From Aneurinibacillus uraniidurans (lineage in GTDB: Bacteria > Bacillota > Bacilli > Aneurinibacillales > Aneurinibacillaceae): DNA of 64,000 nucleotides. Where the stretch lies: NCBI RefSeq assembly GCF_028471905.1, contig NZ_CP116902.1, forward strand, positions 2,144,501 to 2,208,500. Direction: 5' to 3'. Numbering within the stretch: the stretch's first letter is position 1; each line of letters starts with the position of its first letter. The notes under the pieces are model-generated. The model searched no databases. It was not told the origin of the DNA and saw nothing but the letters and a program-made list of their open reading frames with translations. Positions 37,257 to 46,582 of the stretch are shown one piece after another. Both the position numbers and the translations under genes were made by a program.

Positions 37257-37682
37257 TTATTTGAACCTTTCTAAATCATAATATGGATTTAATATATTAT
37301 CCCCAACCTCATCAATCGTTTCTAATATTTCTTTTAATATTAACTCATCTATATTTTTGTGTTGACTTATTGACTCTTTAATTTTTTGGAAACAATTCTC
37401 TAGTCCGAGGTTTACAACAATTGAAAGAATTATATCCACATCTTCATAAGAATCAGTATTCCATAGCCTACAAAGAACCTTGTCTACATCGTTTCTTACT
37501 TCGCTTTCCAATAACTCATAGGTCATAACTTGTCTATCCATCAATTGACTAGTAATTAAAAATAAATTCCTTTTGTCTATTTTTTTTAGTGTGAAATCAT
37601 TCAATACATCCCGGAACATCAATGCTAATGTTTCTACTGGTAACACATCGGGTAACTTCTCAAACTCTTCTAGATTCATCAT
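37257..37682 (-). CDS. Imm30-like immunity protein
   Basis: A 141-residue acidic helical protein. The segment SQLMDRQVMTYELLESEVRNDVDKVLCRLWNTDSYEDVD is typical of the Imm30 immunity family found behind polymorphic toxins, readable here in parts such as LWNTDSYEDVD and IVVNLGLENCF. It would bind and block a cognate toxin in the cytosol. No toxin gene is adjacent, so it is an orphan. Its ATG overlaps the stop of the 81-residue gene (ATGA), indicating coupled translation. Confidence 0.65.
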   Translation of the reverse strand: MMNLEEFEKLPDVLPVETLALMFRDVLNDFTLKKIDKRNLFLITSQLMDRQVMTYELLESEVRNDVDKVLCRLWNTDSYEDVDIILSIVVNLGLENCFQKIKESISQHKNIDELILKEILETIDEVGDNILNPYYDLERFK

Positions 37683-37924
37683 TTCCCCTCTTGGATTTTC
37701 TCACCTATTATTGGTGATATTTTCCCAAAAGAACTAGACTTATACCCATGTGCTGATACTTGAGATTCAACTAAATCTAATACATCGTAATATGCGAAGT
37801 TTGAACCCAACCTGTAAAATTTGTCCTCGACACTTTCGTCTAAAGATATAATTAAGGTTTCATTGTACTTTTCCTGAATAAGCGTAATTAAATCACTTAG
37901 GAAGTATTTGAACTGTTCATCCAT
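37679..37924 (-). CDS. Small hypothetical protein (81 aa)
   Basis: An 81-residue acidic protein with no recognised family. It has a clear AAGGAGTAGATTAAA site before the ATG at 37924 and overlaps the Imm30-like gene by four bases. The middle reads NFAYYDVLDLVESQVSAHGY. The overlap suggests a shared operon with the immunity gene and perhaps with rtcB upstream. Confidence 0.55.
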   Translation of the reverse strand: MDEQFKYFLSDLITLIQEKYNETLIISLDESVEDKFYRLGSNFAYYDVLDLVESQVSAHGYKSSSFGKISPIIGEKIQEGK

Positions 37925-38103
37925 TTTAATCTACTCCTTAGAATACCTTCAAAAATTTCTTTTTGTCCCATCTTCCTTTGAATGTCAGAAGGCCACTTTT
38001 TATTTATTAATACTTCCTGTTGCCTAGGGTCTAATTTCTCAAAATGCGGATTATATACGAATTCATGACTTACAAAGCTTTTAATACAGCCATGGGATGG
38101 CAT
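37897..38103 (-). CDS. Small basic hypothetical protein overlapping rtcB
   Basis: A 68-residue frame beginning inside the last codons of rtcB and running 28 bp into the next gene. The segment FVYNPHFEKLDPRQQEVLINKKWPSDIQRKMGQKEIFEGIL has normal amino-acid composition and a helical look, readable as FEKLDPRQQEVL and WPSDIQRKMGQ. There is no good ribosome binding site, so expression would rely on coupling to rtcB. Moderately likely to be real. Confidence 0.45.
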   Translation of the reverse strand: MPSHGCIKSFVSHEFVYNPHFEKLDPRQQEVLINKKWPSDIQRKMGQKEIFEGILRSRLKWMNSSNTS

Positions 38104-39479
38104 TTTGCTACAACCTCTGCTAAATTTGCTCCGACAATAGAGTCAATGATTTGATCTACATCTTTATAAGCTTGCGGACATTCATCTAATATCGCATCTA
38201 ATGTTCTATGATTAACAAGGATTTCTTCATCAGTCCCCACCTTCATTGATTGACTAAACTCGTCAACAGTTATCATTTGTTTTGTTGCTTTACGAGAGCG
38301 AACACGTCCTGCCCCGTGACAAATTGAGTAAAAGTTTTTTACTCCCGCATCCTTCCCGACCATTATATAAGACGCTGTTGCCATACTTCCTGGGATAAGT
38401 GCAGGATGCCCCGTTTCTTTATATGCTTTAGGATTAAGAAAATGCCCTGCCGGCAAAGCTCTTGTTGCGCCTTTGCGATGAACTAGCATGGGTTGATTCT
38501 GATGAAACTCTTTTAAAGCATAGTTATGCATTAAATCATACAGAACAGAGAACCTCACTTCTTTGTTTAAAGCCTCGCTAATTCCTTTTTGAACCCCATA
38601 AGCAATCAAGTGACGATTCGTTACTGCAAAGTTTAAAGCAGAGTACATTAAATTAATATACTGCTGGCCTTCTTGAGTATTGACTGGCGCATATACAAGT
38701 TGTGGATCAGGATTACTTACTCCCCACGCCCCCATAATGGCTTTAAACGAATTTGTATATATTCTACCCAACGAAGCCCCCCAAGCTCGGCTACCACTGT
38801 GAATCATAATCACGATTTGACCATCAAACAGTCCCCATTTTTCTGCTGTTTCTCTATTTTTCGGGTCGATCTCAATTGCTTGTAATTCAATAAAATGATT
38901 TCCGCCGCCAAGCGTCCCTAGTTGTCCTTTTGCTCTTGCCCACGACTTTTCAGGTACGTCATTTAAATAGTCCTTGTTATAGTTGAATTTGGATGTCTCT
39001 ACTCGATCAGACATCCCATCAATGTAATATTTTTCAGGCAATGCATGAACGCCCTCTGTCAACACATCCTTTAAATTAACATCATCATAGTTTGACGTTG
39101 TTTTTTCGTTTGTAGGAACGTATTTTTCAATAGCGTCGATCATTGCACGTCTCGTTGATTTATCTTGAATATCATCTTTAGTCAGGTTTGTTAAATGAAC
39201 ACGCATTCCGCAACCAATATCAACTCCCACAATAGATGGGCTAACAAATCCATCATTCATGCTCCAAACTGCTGTAGTCCCAATGCAAGTACCAACCCCT
39301 ACATGAGCATCAGGAGTATATGACATATATTGAACACGTGGAATCCTCAAGTTATTATCCGCCATTTCAAATATTCTTGACTCCATGCGATCAAAAACGG
39401 TTTCATTCGCAAAAATATGTAAACTTCCGTGTTTTAATTTTGTTTCTTTGTGGTTATTACCGTGATCTATAATGGACAC
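38070..39479 (-). CDS. rtcB: RtcB-type RNA ligase
   Basis: A 470-residue RNA ligase that joins 2',3'-cyclic phosphate and 5'-OH ends using Mn and GTP. Motifs seen are DAHVGVGTCIGTTA, the metal Cys in GVDIGCGMRV, GTLGGGNHFIEL, MIHSGSRAWG and the guanylylated His in CHGAGRVRSR. The first codons include TTG, TTG and GTG; the GTG at 39479 sits eight bases after AGGAGG and is my choice. No archease or RtcA partner is nearby. Its place in a toxin/immunity island hints at repair of RNA cut by toxin nucleases, which is inference. Confidence 0.92.
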   Translation of the reverse strand: MSIIDHGNNHKETKLKHGSLHIFANETVFDRMESRIFEMADNNLRIPRVQYMSYTPDAHVGVGTCIGTTAVWSMNDGFVSPSIVGVDIGCGMRVHLTNLTKDDIQDKSTRRAMIDAIEKYVPTNEKTTSNYDDVNLKDVLTEGVHALPEKYYIDGMSDRVETSKFNYNKDYLNDVPEKSWARAKGQLGTLGGGNHFIELQAIEIDPKNRETAEKWGLFDGQIVIMIHSGSRAWGASLGRIYTNSFKAIMGAWGVSNPDPQLVYAPVNTQEGQQYINLMYSALNFAVTNRHLIAYGVQKGISEALNKEVRFSVLYDLMHNYALKEFHQNQPMLVHRKGATRALPAGHFLNPKAYKETGHPALIPGSMATASYIMVGKDAGVKNFYSICHGAGRVRSRKATKQMITVDEFSQSMKVGTDEEILVNHRTLDAILDECPQAYKDVDQIIDSIVGANLAEVVAKCHPMAVLKAL

Positions 39480-39803
39480 CAACAAATCCTCCTTTTACCA
39501 TTTTTGTTCTATTATACATTTCTATGTTTCTACCTTAATTCCTACTAACAGGTAAAGTAATCTTAAGCAACATGTAATTATTTGTATTCTATTTCCTAGC
39601 ACTTATGCTTGTTAGTAGAAGGGAAGGTCACTCATTCAGCACTGGTAGCCCCTAGATGAGCAATTTACCACTACATAAAAAACGGCACACAATCCTTGCT
39701 CAATCCTCCAGCTACATATTTCATACCACTCCTGTCAGCAAACGCTACCCCATTCAACTTTCAAACCCATGCATGTTATACTAAAAGAAAAGGCAGGTAA
39801 TCG
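39480..39803. other. Noncoding stretch with one copy of a dispersed motif
   Basis: No gene is seen. It contains TGCTTGTTAGTAGAAGG followed by CATTCAGCACTGGTAGCCCC (39603-39655), related to sequences at 45525, 50395 and 50638 that lie beside immunity genes. Confidence 0.6.
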
Positions 39804-40709
39804 GATGGAAACAAGGTGGATGAAGTTATACGTGGATTTCGCTTTCAAAAAACTATTCGGTTCCGGGGAAATGAACGCATTCTGATTGCGTTTTTGAATG
39901 CCATGCTAAAACCACCGACAGATAAACGAATTACAGGGGTTACGATTCTCGACAAGGAACTCGGTCGAGAGCATCAGGATGATCGGAATGCATTTTTGGA
40001 CCTTCATGCGGAGTTGGACAATGGAACGAAGATCAATATCGAGATTCAGGTCACGAACGAGCACAATATGACGAAACGGACGTTGTATTATTGAGGACGT
40101 ACGTATATGGAATGCTTTCAGAAGGACGAATCGTTTGACAAGCTGCCCCGAACGATTTCGATTTCCATCATTTATTTCATCTTGTTTCAGAAAGAAGCTA
40201 CGGACCGGTACCATTTGACGTTCGATGTAATGGAGCGAGAAGAAGGCTTTTTATGGGATGACACGCTGGAGATTCACTTGGTGGAGATGCAGAAACTGGT
40301 CAAGTTATGGCGAGAGAAACGAATCGGGTTTGGCGATGATGAAGTGCTGGAATGGTTGTTGTTACTAGAAGCGGATGAGGACGCAGGACTTCGTAAAGAA
40401 CTGGAGGGACGAGCAATGGACAATCCGGCATTACAGGAAGCGATGGAGAAATGGGAAGACTTAAGCCGTGACCCGAATGCAATTCGAGAGTATGAAGCAC
40501 GTCATAAGGCGATGATGGACAAGTTGGCGGCGGAAGCAGAAAGTGAGCGGAGACAGTTCGCGAAGTATGAGGAAGGTAAAGCGGAAGGGGAACGCAAGCG
40601 TGCTCAAGAAATTGCCCGAAACATGTTGCTAAAACGTTTGGACGTAAATATGATTGCCGAAATGACCGGGCTATCTGTGGAAGAAATTAACCAACTACAA
40701 AAGAACTAG
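39804..40709 (+). pseudogene. Rpn/PD-(D/E)XK family transposase, frameshifted
   Basis: The frame begins METRWMKLYVDFAFKKLFG and then shifts into GNERILIAFLNAMLK...LDKELGREHQDDRNAFLDLHAEL...NIEIQV. A stop interrupts TLYY, and the frame is regained at FDKLPRTISISIIYFILF, running to the C-terminal helix-turn-helix-like AEMTGLSVEEINQLQ. At least three indels break the gene. The intact family (Rpn recombination-promoting nucleases) has an N-terminal PD-(D/E)XK nuclease, whose ELD and EIQV residues are still visible. It is an old, inactive mobile gene. Confidence 0.82.
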
Positions 40710-40710
40710 A

Positions 40711-40764
40711 AACCAGGGGTCTCCCTGTGTGTTGATGCTGGCACACAGGGAGGCCCCTGGTTTT
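40711..40764. terminator. Long inverted repeat/terminator after the Rpn pseudogene
   Basis: Two 21-bp arms, AACCAGGGGTCTCCCTGTGTG and its complement with one mismatch, flank a 10-nt loop and end in GGTTTT. It may be a terminator and possibly a remnant end of the element. Confidence 0.7.
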
Positions 40765-40844
40765 CATGACGACGAGACAGCTCGATTTAGAATACTTTTT
40801 ATTTTCGCGCTCTCGGTTCGATGTGTCCAAAACTCATCAAGTAT

Positions 40845-42095
40845 TTACTTTTTAGGTCTATATTTCTCAGGCACATTCAGCACATACATTTCATTAACGC
40901 CTGGACCTCCTACTGTACTGAACACGATTTTGTCCCCCTTTGGCGACCAGTCAAGCTCAGCTACATCATAGTTTAAAATATGTTCAGGGGGAGAAGAACC
41001 ATCACGCGGAACAATATAAATGCCGTTTTTCTCTCCAGATGGTCCACCTCGGTACGCGATCCAACGTCCGTCGGGAGACCAGGTGAGACTCTGCGTAAAA
41101 TCACCTTCTTTTTCAACCTTATATAATAATTTGGATGTATGGGTTACAAAGTCGTACACATAGACTCCACTGTCTGCATAAGCCATCACCTTACCGTCTG
41201 GAGACCAGGCAGACTCGTAGCCTTCTATTATTTCCGTTTTTTTATGAGAGTCTACATCGTATAAATAAATACGCCAGTCTTCGTCATCCATACTGACTAG
41301 CAATTCATTGGATTGATGGGGATTACGAGATATTTTACCGATAATCGGTAAATCTTCAGCTAAAATCTTATTTTCGAGATTTCGTATATCAATTCTTCGG
41401 AGACGCTGGTCCCAACCAAAACGTTTCGATGGATCCGCATCGCAATATAAAATTTCTTGTGATTTATCCCAATTTAAAATTCTATCAAAATCATCACCTT
41501 TCAGTAGTTCTTTGGGTAAACTTCTATCCGAATCCATAATCCATATACTTCCATCGTAATTGTACGCTATCTTTTCACCATCTGGAGACCAAACCGGATT
41601 GTTATAGTACCCTCTTTTATAGGTAATATTGGACATTGTTAGACCATTTATCACTTTAGAAGAATTTGACTGTCCGCATCCTATAAAAAAAGTAAAAAGC
41701 AGAATCATAGCTCCTATTCTCATCCATCTACTTTTTTTGCTTGGTTCAAATAATTTTCTCCATTCTTTTTTTGTAGAGTCAGGCTCTAATCCCCAATGAG
41801 GATAAACTGCCCGATCGTTCCAGGTAGCGGGGTACTTCTTCGGATAAGCCATAAGAGCAGCCAGAATATTATCTCCATCGATCATGCCCCCTATCCATCC
41901 ATTATAAGAAGCAAGATTTATCATTTCAGTACCCGTCACTCTGTACAGTACAGAATTTATAAAAGCGGCTTCCGCAGGAGTCTCGATTGCTATTATACCC
42001 GCTTCATCAAGTTTTTTAGTAGCGTCAACAATGGAGTAGTTATGGGCCAACCATAAATATCCACTCGTTTCTCGTAAAAAAGAGACTGCATACAC
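40845..42095 (-). CDS. TolB-like beta-propeller (PD40) protein with unusual N-terminal domain
   Basis: A 416-residue frame. Residues 1-125 form an uncharacterised domain (INLASYNGWIGGMIDGDNIL, YPHWGLEPDSTKKEW). A hydrophobic segment MRIGAMILLFTFFIGCG at about 128-144 looks exactly like a lipoprotein signal with lipobox FIGC. Beyond it, four PD40 blades are visible (NPVWSPDGEKIAY, SAWSPDGKVMAY, LTWSPDGRWIAY, LDWSPKGDKIVF). Either it is a type II membrane protein, or a lipoprotein gene has fused in frame with the end of another gene. The GTG at 42095 follows GGAGAGATTGCGTCA. Function unknown. Confidence 0.65.
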   Translation of the reverse strand: MYAVSFLRETSGYLWLAHNYSIVDATKKLDEAGIIAIETPAEAAFINSVLYRVTGTEMINLASYNGWIGGMIDGDNILAALMAYPKKYPATWNDRAVYPHWGLEPDSTKKEWRKLFEPSKKSRWMRIGAMILLFTFFIGCGQSNSSKVINGLTMSNITYKRGYYNNPVWSPDGEKIAYNYDGSIWIMDSDRSLPKELLKGDDFDRILNWDKSQEILYCDADPSKRFGWDQRLRRIDIRNLENKILAEDLPIIGKISRNPHQSNELLVSMDDEDWRIYLYDVDSHKKTEIIEGYESAWSPDGKVMAYADSGVYVYDFVTHTSKLLYKVEKEGDFTQSLTWSPDGRWIAYRGGPSGEKNGIYIVPRDGSSPPEHILNYDVAELDWSPKGDKIVFSTVGGPGVNEMYVLNVPEKYRPKK

Positions 42096-42116
42096 TGACG
42101 CAATCTCTCCTCGTTC

Positions 42117-42646
42117 TCACTCTGCCTCAAAATAATACCAGTTATCTTTTATTTTTTTTGTTTTAGTTAGTCCTCCCTTCCCCCAGCCGTCTGGATCCTT
42201 TCCATCTCTAGTAAAAACAACCCCATGTCCAAATCGTAATCCTGTATCTTTCAATGTGAAATATATCCCATTTCCGCTATCATCATTAATATATTGGTAA
42301 TTACACTTTCTAAATAGATACAAGATATCGCGTTTCACTTTCTTATCTGTTACTTCTACCTTCTTTTGCTCACTTGTTGATACTATTTTTACAACTAATT
42401 GACCATTTATTTTTTCTGCAAAAAATTTCCACTTTCTGTTTTGCTATATTCCACAACGTAAGATATGATGTTTTGAAACCGTTGCTCCTGATCGTTGAAT
42501 TGCTCAATTACAGTCTCTTCTGCCATTTTAATTCCTACTACATTAGCGACTTCTCGATACATAACAGGAACGATTTCCATAACAAACCATACCCCACACA
42601 AGAAAAGTATTGTTACGAACATATATTTTATTTTCTGCTTGTTCAT
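42117..42646 (-). pseudogene. Membrane-anchored hypothetical protein split by a homopolymer frameshift
   Basis: The first frame (42646 to 42407) encodes MNKQKIKYMFVTILFLCGVW, one membrane helix, and ends shortly after TESGNFLQKK. One base more in the six-T run near 42420 would continue it as FFAEKINGQLVVKIV... and into the second frame, which ends DNWYYFEAE at 42117. Together they would form one protein of about 175 residues. This is a true frameshift, a phase-variable tract or a sequencing error. No family is recognised. Confidence 0.6.
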
Positions 42647-42756
42647 CGTCCTTTTAACTATTTCCTCTTATCCTCACATACTAGCATTAAAATAAATCTT
42701 CCATAGGAATTTGATTGTAAGCAGGTTTATGATCTAGATATGTTTGGTATAACCAA

Positions 42757-44538
42757 TTAACCCCTCGTTTCAGGAGCCGAAACGTAGGCTGTTTTCTGGA
42801 TCGTTTGGGCTTTCATCTTATTTTTCAATTTCCCAATCACTTCATCCTGATTAAGATTGCTTTGTAATCGCCTTGCCCCGGTTACGACCTTCCCCTTCAT
42901 CCAATTCCGTACCGTCTTCTCTTCTTTCCCTGTCATACCCGCAAACGGGATACAAGCCGTAAGCATACTTCCAAGTGCAGATCCCCCTCCCCCACTCGGA
43001 ATCATACTCGCCGCCTGTAAAGCCAGGTTCGCACGATCCGAAAATCCAGACTTTTCCTCTGACTTTTTCTCTTCTTTCGCCGCAGGCATAACTACAGGTT
43101 TCTTCAGCGAACCTTCAATTCGGAGACGCGAACCACGGATGTCGGTTACCCCATCCATCATAATACTGCTAGAACCACATAATAAGTACACCTCTTCACC
43201 AGCCTGAATAGCCAGTTTCTTATTTAAATCCATTTCGATATTTTTATCGGATGTGAACACAATCGAATGATCACTATGGATCTCGATTCCTTCTTTCTCA
43301 TGCAGCTTAACAAAGAGCTGACTCTCTTTGTTCTTCTTAGCAGTCAGAAGCAGTTCCGTACCATTCATCTTGATCTCTTTCCCGTTATTGGTTCCCCAAT
43401 ACTTCGTACTCGGATCTACGGTCTTAGGATTTTGCTGTCCTCCTTTTCGAATAGAACGAACGACCAGCGCTTCGTCTTCCTGGCTGCTTGGAATGTACAA
43501 TTGTACTACATCTTCAAGCTCCGGCATGCAGTACCAGCCACTGTTGCCTTCAGCAGTATAAGGAGTAGCATATGAAAACCAATAGGCTTCCTTCTTCTTC
43601 TGCTCGGGATCGATATCTAGGTGGATACGTACCATATCTTTCTTTACATCGATAACCTTCCCTTGCAGAGAAACACCTGAAATCTGGCTGTTTACGATAA
43701 AATTCTGCCGAATCCCTTTTTCAGGCGTCAGTATGTATTCATGTGTGATCATTCCATCTCTCATCATCGTAACCGACTGGGATACTTTCCGTTCTGTTCC
43801 CTTGAATGTAACCGGGTCGCCTATAGTAAAATACTCGTGGGTCTCAATCGTATAGCAGGAAAAATCTGCATCGGCTACACCACTATCGTAGTTTTCGCTT
43901 GTTTCCCGATAATCTGACAACATTTTCTTTATACTATAATGATGCTCTAACGCTGTTCGTGGTCTTCCTTCTGCCAACCCAAACCAAAATTTCGGGTCTG
44001 TAGCTGTAGCATCTGGAATGAGCACGGCTCCAAAATGTGAGGCCATTCGTTTAAGAAATTGCCAATCCGTTTCTTGATACTGAATGATACACTTCTGTAG
44101 TGCAGACGATTTCGATGCAGTATCGATGTAGTCTGCATCTGGATATGCTGTAAGAACTTGTTCAATAAGCTCCGTATATAGCATGTCCTTGTTTTGGAAA
44201 GAACGGCTTCGTAATTTACTGTCCATGCTACACGTATGCGACAATGCTTCGATTTCAAGATAATAAATGCCTCTTACTGTGGTAATTCCCACACTCGACA
44301 CAAGACCCGCAAACAGCGAGCGTATGACCGCACCCTCTTCCACCTGATTCACTTGTACGGTATCCGTACGACTCGCCATTTCAATGTACTGGTCATGTTT
44401 TTCTTCTGGAATAATGGCTTTGACATAAAGCGTAGCATGGTCATTTACGGTTTTGATGATTTTGATTTCACTCAGACTTTTTACCTCATACGGTGATATC
44501 AGTTGAACATTTCCATACCCAGTCACTTTTGCTTTCAC
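42757..44538 (-). CDS. VgrG/Pvc8-like spike protein (phage gpD family), copy 1
   Basis: A 593-residue protein related to the phage late-control D/VgrG/Pvc8 family. The gp27-like part (residues 1-290) has SFQNKDMLYTELIEQVL and YQETDWQFLKRMASHFGA. An OB-fold gp5-like part has GVSLQGKVIDV and WYCMPELEDVVQLYIPS, and beta-helical C-terminal repeats include IEMDLNKKLAIQ. The last 130 residues add a Lys/Glu-rich linker and an Ala/Gly-rich region. The GTG at 44538, behind AGGAGGAAGCCT, is a better start than the upstream TTG. It is similar in architecture to the 474-residue paralogue at 59528. It may carry or anchor effector domains in an injection-type system. Confidence 0.82.
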   Translation of the reverse strand: MKAKVTGYGNVQLISPYEVKSLSEIKIIKTVNDHATLYVKAIIPEEKHDQYIEMASRTDTVQVNQVEEGAVIRSLFAGLVSSVGITTVRGIYYLEIEALSHTCSMDSKLRSRSFQNKDMLYTELIEQVLTAYPDADYIDTASKSSALQKCIIQYQETDWQFLKRMASHFGAVLIPDATATDPKFWFGLAEGRPRTALEHHYSIKKMLSDYRETSENYDSGVADADFSCYTIETHEYFTIGDPVTFKGTERKVSQSVTMMRDGMITHEYILTPEKGIRQNFIVNSQISGVSLQGKVIDVKKDMVRIHLDIDPEQKKKEAYWFSYATPYTAEGNSGWYCMPELEDVVQLYIPSSQEDEALVVRSIRKGGQQNPKTVDPSTKYWGTNNGKEIKMNGTELLLTAKKNKESQLFVKLHEKEGIEIHSDHSIVFTSDKNIEMDLNKKLAIQAGEEVYLLCGSSSIMMDGVTDIRGSRLRIEGSLKKPVVMPAAKEEKKSEEKSGFSDRANLALQAASMIPSGGGGSALGSMLTACIPFAGMTGKEEKTVRNWMKGKVVTGARRLQSNLNQDEVIGKLKNKMKAQTIQKTAYVSAPETRG

Positions 44539-44593
44539 AGGCTTCCTCCTATCATGCAAATCTATACATTCCTATGCGCTTGATCTATTTGGT

Positions 44594-44878
44594 TTAGTCT
44601 GTCTCAGCTACTTGCTTAGCCTCCTTGAATGCTTGTATATCTTGCGAGAATGCCACTTCCTCCATATCTTGATAGCCGGTAAAAAATACGGTCTCGATTT
44701 GTTCATGATTAAATAAGTACGACTGATTCGGATCAATGTTTCCTTCTGGATATAAGCAAGCAATGTAATCCCATATTTCCTCACTGTCTGCCTGTTTCTG
44801 TATTCGACCATAAATCATGACTCTTTTTGCTCCGCCTGTTAGAAGCACAACGGAGCCGATCGGTAATAATGTATGCAA
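44594..44878 (-). CDS. DUF4176 domain protein
   Basis: A 94-residue protein with the DUF4176 pattern LLPIGSVVLLTGGAKRVMIYGRIQ, WDYIACLYPEGNI and SYLFNHEQIETVFFTGYQD. The family is common beside type VII secretion and polymorphic-toxin genes in Firmicutes, and its function is not established. The start is a TTG at 44878 directly behind GGAGGGAGGAGATAAGA. It lies 55 bp upstream of the VgrG-like gene on the same strand. Confidence 0.8.
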   Translation of the reverse strand: MHTLLPIGSVVLLTGGAKRVMIYGRIQKQADSEEIWDYIACLYPEGNIDPNQSYLFNHEQIETVFFTGYQDMEEVAFSQDIQAFKEAKQVAETD

Positions 44879-44879
44879 T

Positions 44880-45590
44880 CTTATCTCCTCCCTCCATTCA
44901 TCTACTCCCTCTTATATACATATATCGGTTTATTTGTTTATAAAAGTAAGATTAAATCCGAATGGTCTTCTAAAAAATTAGGAGGTTATACGTTACTGCT
45001 GTTTGCCAGATTTCGTCCCTCTAACAAAAATTCCTCTGTTGTTTGTTCCATATCCTATCGCTCCTTTATGATTTGTTTTTCCTTTTGTTCCTAGCACCAA
45101 TGCTCAATTGTCTAAGCAATTAAGTCAGCCTCTCCTGTTACCTTGGTCTATTTTGCTATTGACTTTCTCCTCCCTTTTTTTGATTTTGGACATGCAAAAA
45201 AGGCTTACTCCTACTCATGGTTCAAGTTGGAATAAGCCTTTAAAAGTTTATCAAGTGTGTTTGTCAAGTTATTTAGTATTTGGTTTGTTGGTTGTATTAT
45301 ACGATCTAAGCGTTAGATATAAATCTCCTATCTATCGTTCTATGTACGTTGTTGCAGTCGTATTTGAAAAAACCGCAAGAAAACGAAGATAACAAGAAAC
45401 AGGTTGATTATGGTGGTATCTCACCACAATCAACCTGTTCAACATAACGCTATTGCGTTAAATAGGGTATATTTTTGTAGCTTATGTGCGTACATCTCAA
45501 TTCAAGAAAACTTCCTACAGGTATAACAAAGGTTATGTTGGTGATGATGAGGTAAAGTGTTTTATTCGGCACTGAGTAGCCTCACCGAAT
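44880..45590. repeat. Noncoding stretch with two dispersed repeats
   Basis: No convincing gene is seen; short frames here have no family resemblance or proper start. A block of about 120 bp at 45183-45300 (TTTTGGACATGCAAAAAAGG, then a GGAATAAGCCT hairpin arm, TTTGTCAAGTT and GTTTGGTTTGTTG) recurs at 50487-50600. Its inverted repeat is a minus-strand terminator. A second block at 45522-45580 contains TTCGGCACTGAGTAGCC, which recurs at three other places. Confidence 0.7.
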
Positions 45591-45593
45591 AGG

Positions 45594-46058
45594 TTATCTT
45601 TCCTCTCTACACAGATGAAGATATTGACCAAATCCAGGGAATGAATCCCAATTTTTCTCAAGAGTATCGCTAGTCTCACGTTCCTCGACTGAACCTGTGT
45701 TAAAATCCCTCTTTTCCATTGCTATATAACCATCTTCTCGGAAGCCCAAAATCAAACTACTTACTTCCTTGTCAGTTTCATCATCATATTCCCAATACAT
45801 GGCTGTTCTTAAAAAAAGTTTACCATCACTCACAACTTCAAAATCATAATTTAAATACTTACGAGTCAGTTCATCATAAAACCCCACCGAAACCCATTCT
45901 TTCGTCACATTTACAATATACTTAGGTTTTTCATTTTCAGTTAACACTGCCGTATATGGTTGATTTTTTTGATGGTGTAAGTATGCAGTAGGTTCATCAA
46001 AAATGTTCCAAGGCTTCTTTTTAATGTCTGACCACTCGTCGCAATAATATATTTGCAT
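45594..46058 (-). CDS. Immunity protein for orphan toxin C-terminus 1
   Basis: A protein of about 154 residues, acidic, beta-rich and rich in aromatics (QIYYCDEWSDIKKKPWNIF, VSVGFYDELTRKYLNYDFEV, SFPGFGQYLHLC). Its start (ATG 46058 or TTG 46064) touches the stop of the orphan toxin C-terminus, the usual toxin-immunity spacing. It probably binds that toxin in the cytosol. I recognise similar Bacillales proteins next to toxins but cannot name the family with confidence. Confidence 0.65.
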   Translation of the reverse strand: MQIYYCDEWSDIKKKPWNIFDEPTAYLHHQKNQPYTAVLTENEKPKYIVNVTKEWVSVGFYDELTRKYLNYDFEVVSDGKLFLRTAMYWEYDDETDKEVSSLILGFREDGYIAMEKRDFNTGSVEERETSDTLEKNWDSFPGFGQYLHLCREER

Positions 46059-46060
46059 AA

Positions 46061-46510
46061 TCAATTGTACACCTTCCCGTTAATATCCCTAATAATAATC
46101 TTATTTTTCGTTGCCTCATCAAGAATTGCTTGTGGGATTGTTTTGTTTTGAACTGGTATTTCTAATATCAATTCACCTTTAAGTTGACTACCTTTAAGAG
46201 CATTCGGATTAAAAGGACCATTTGATATTTTCGAACCCGATGAGTATTTTTTGGTAAGTTCTCTTAAATAGCCTATCGCTGTGCTTTCCTTAACTTCGCT
46301 TAGTTGTGTAAACTTTCTCGATACTATTTCCTTATTGGGAACATATGAGTCAACTACATACTTTTTGCCACCGAATTCTTGTGCTTTCAACTCAACTTCA
46401 TTATAAGGGTAACGAGGACGATTTTCCTTATTAAATTTATTTCCGGCGTCCCATCGCTCCTTAAGCCAATCTGGCAGAGGATTCTTTTTAGTAACATTTT
46501 CACCCGTCCC
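46061..46510 (-). pseudogene. Orphan polymorphic-toxin C-terminal domain 1, cut at the GTG linker
   Basis: Reading from 46510, the frame gives GTGENVTKKNPLPDWLKERW and continues for 149 residues to IIIRDINGKVYN. It contains FNPNALKGSQLKGELILEIPVQ near the C-terminus. It has no start codon, ribosome site or N-terminal delivery domain, and a TAG (46511-46513) lies in frame immediately upstream at the mobile-element junction. The domain looks like a nuclease-type toxin of a Bacillus polymorphic toxin, but the family is not recognised. Its own immunity gene follows. It is a silent cassette or a toxin truncated by insertion. Confidence 0.75.
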
Positions 46511-46582
46511 CTAAGTTGTAAAGCTACAACCTCATAAGGGAAAGGTGGGTACTCTAGTAGACTGGCCCCACCTTCTATTCTA

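Noticed and set aside
44873-45392. Two plus-strand frames of 73 and 94 aa
   Set aside because: They lie in repeat and terminator sequence, one crosses a long inverted repeat that recurs elsewhere, and neither has a plausible start.
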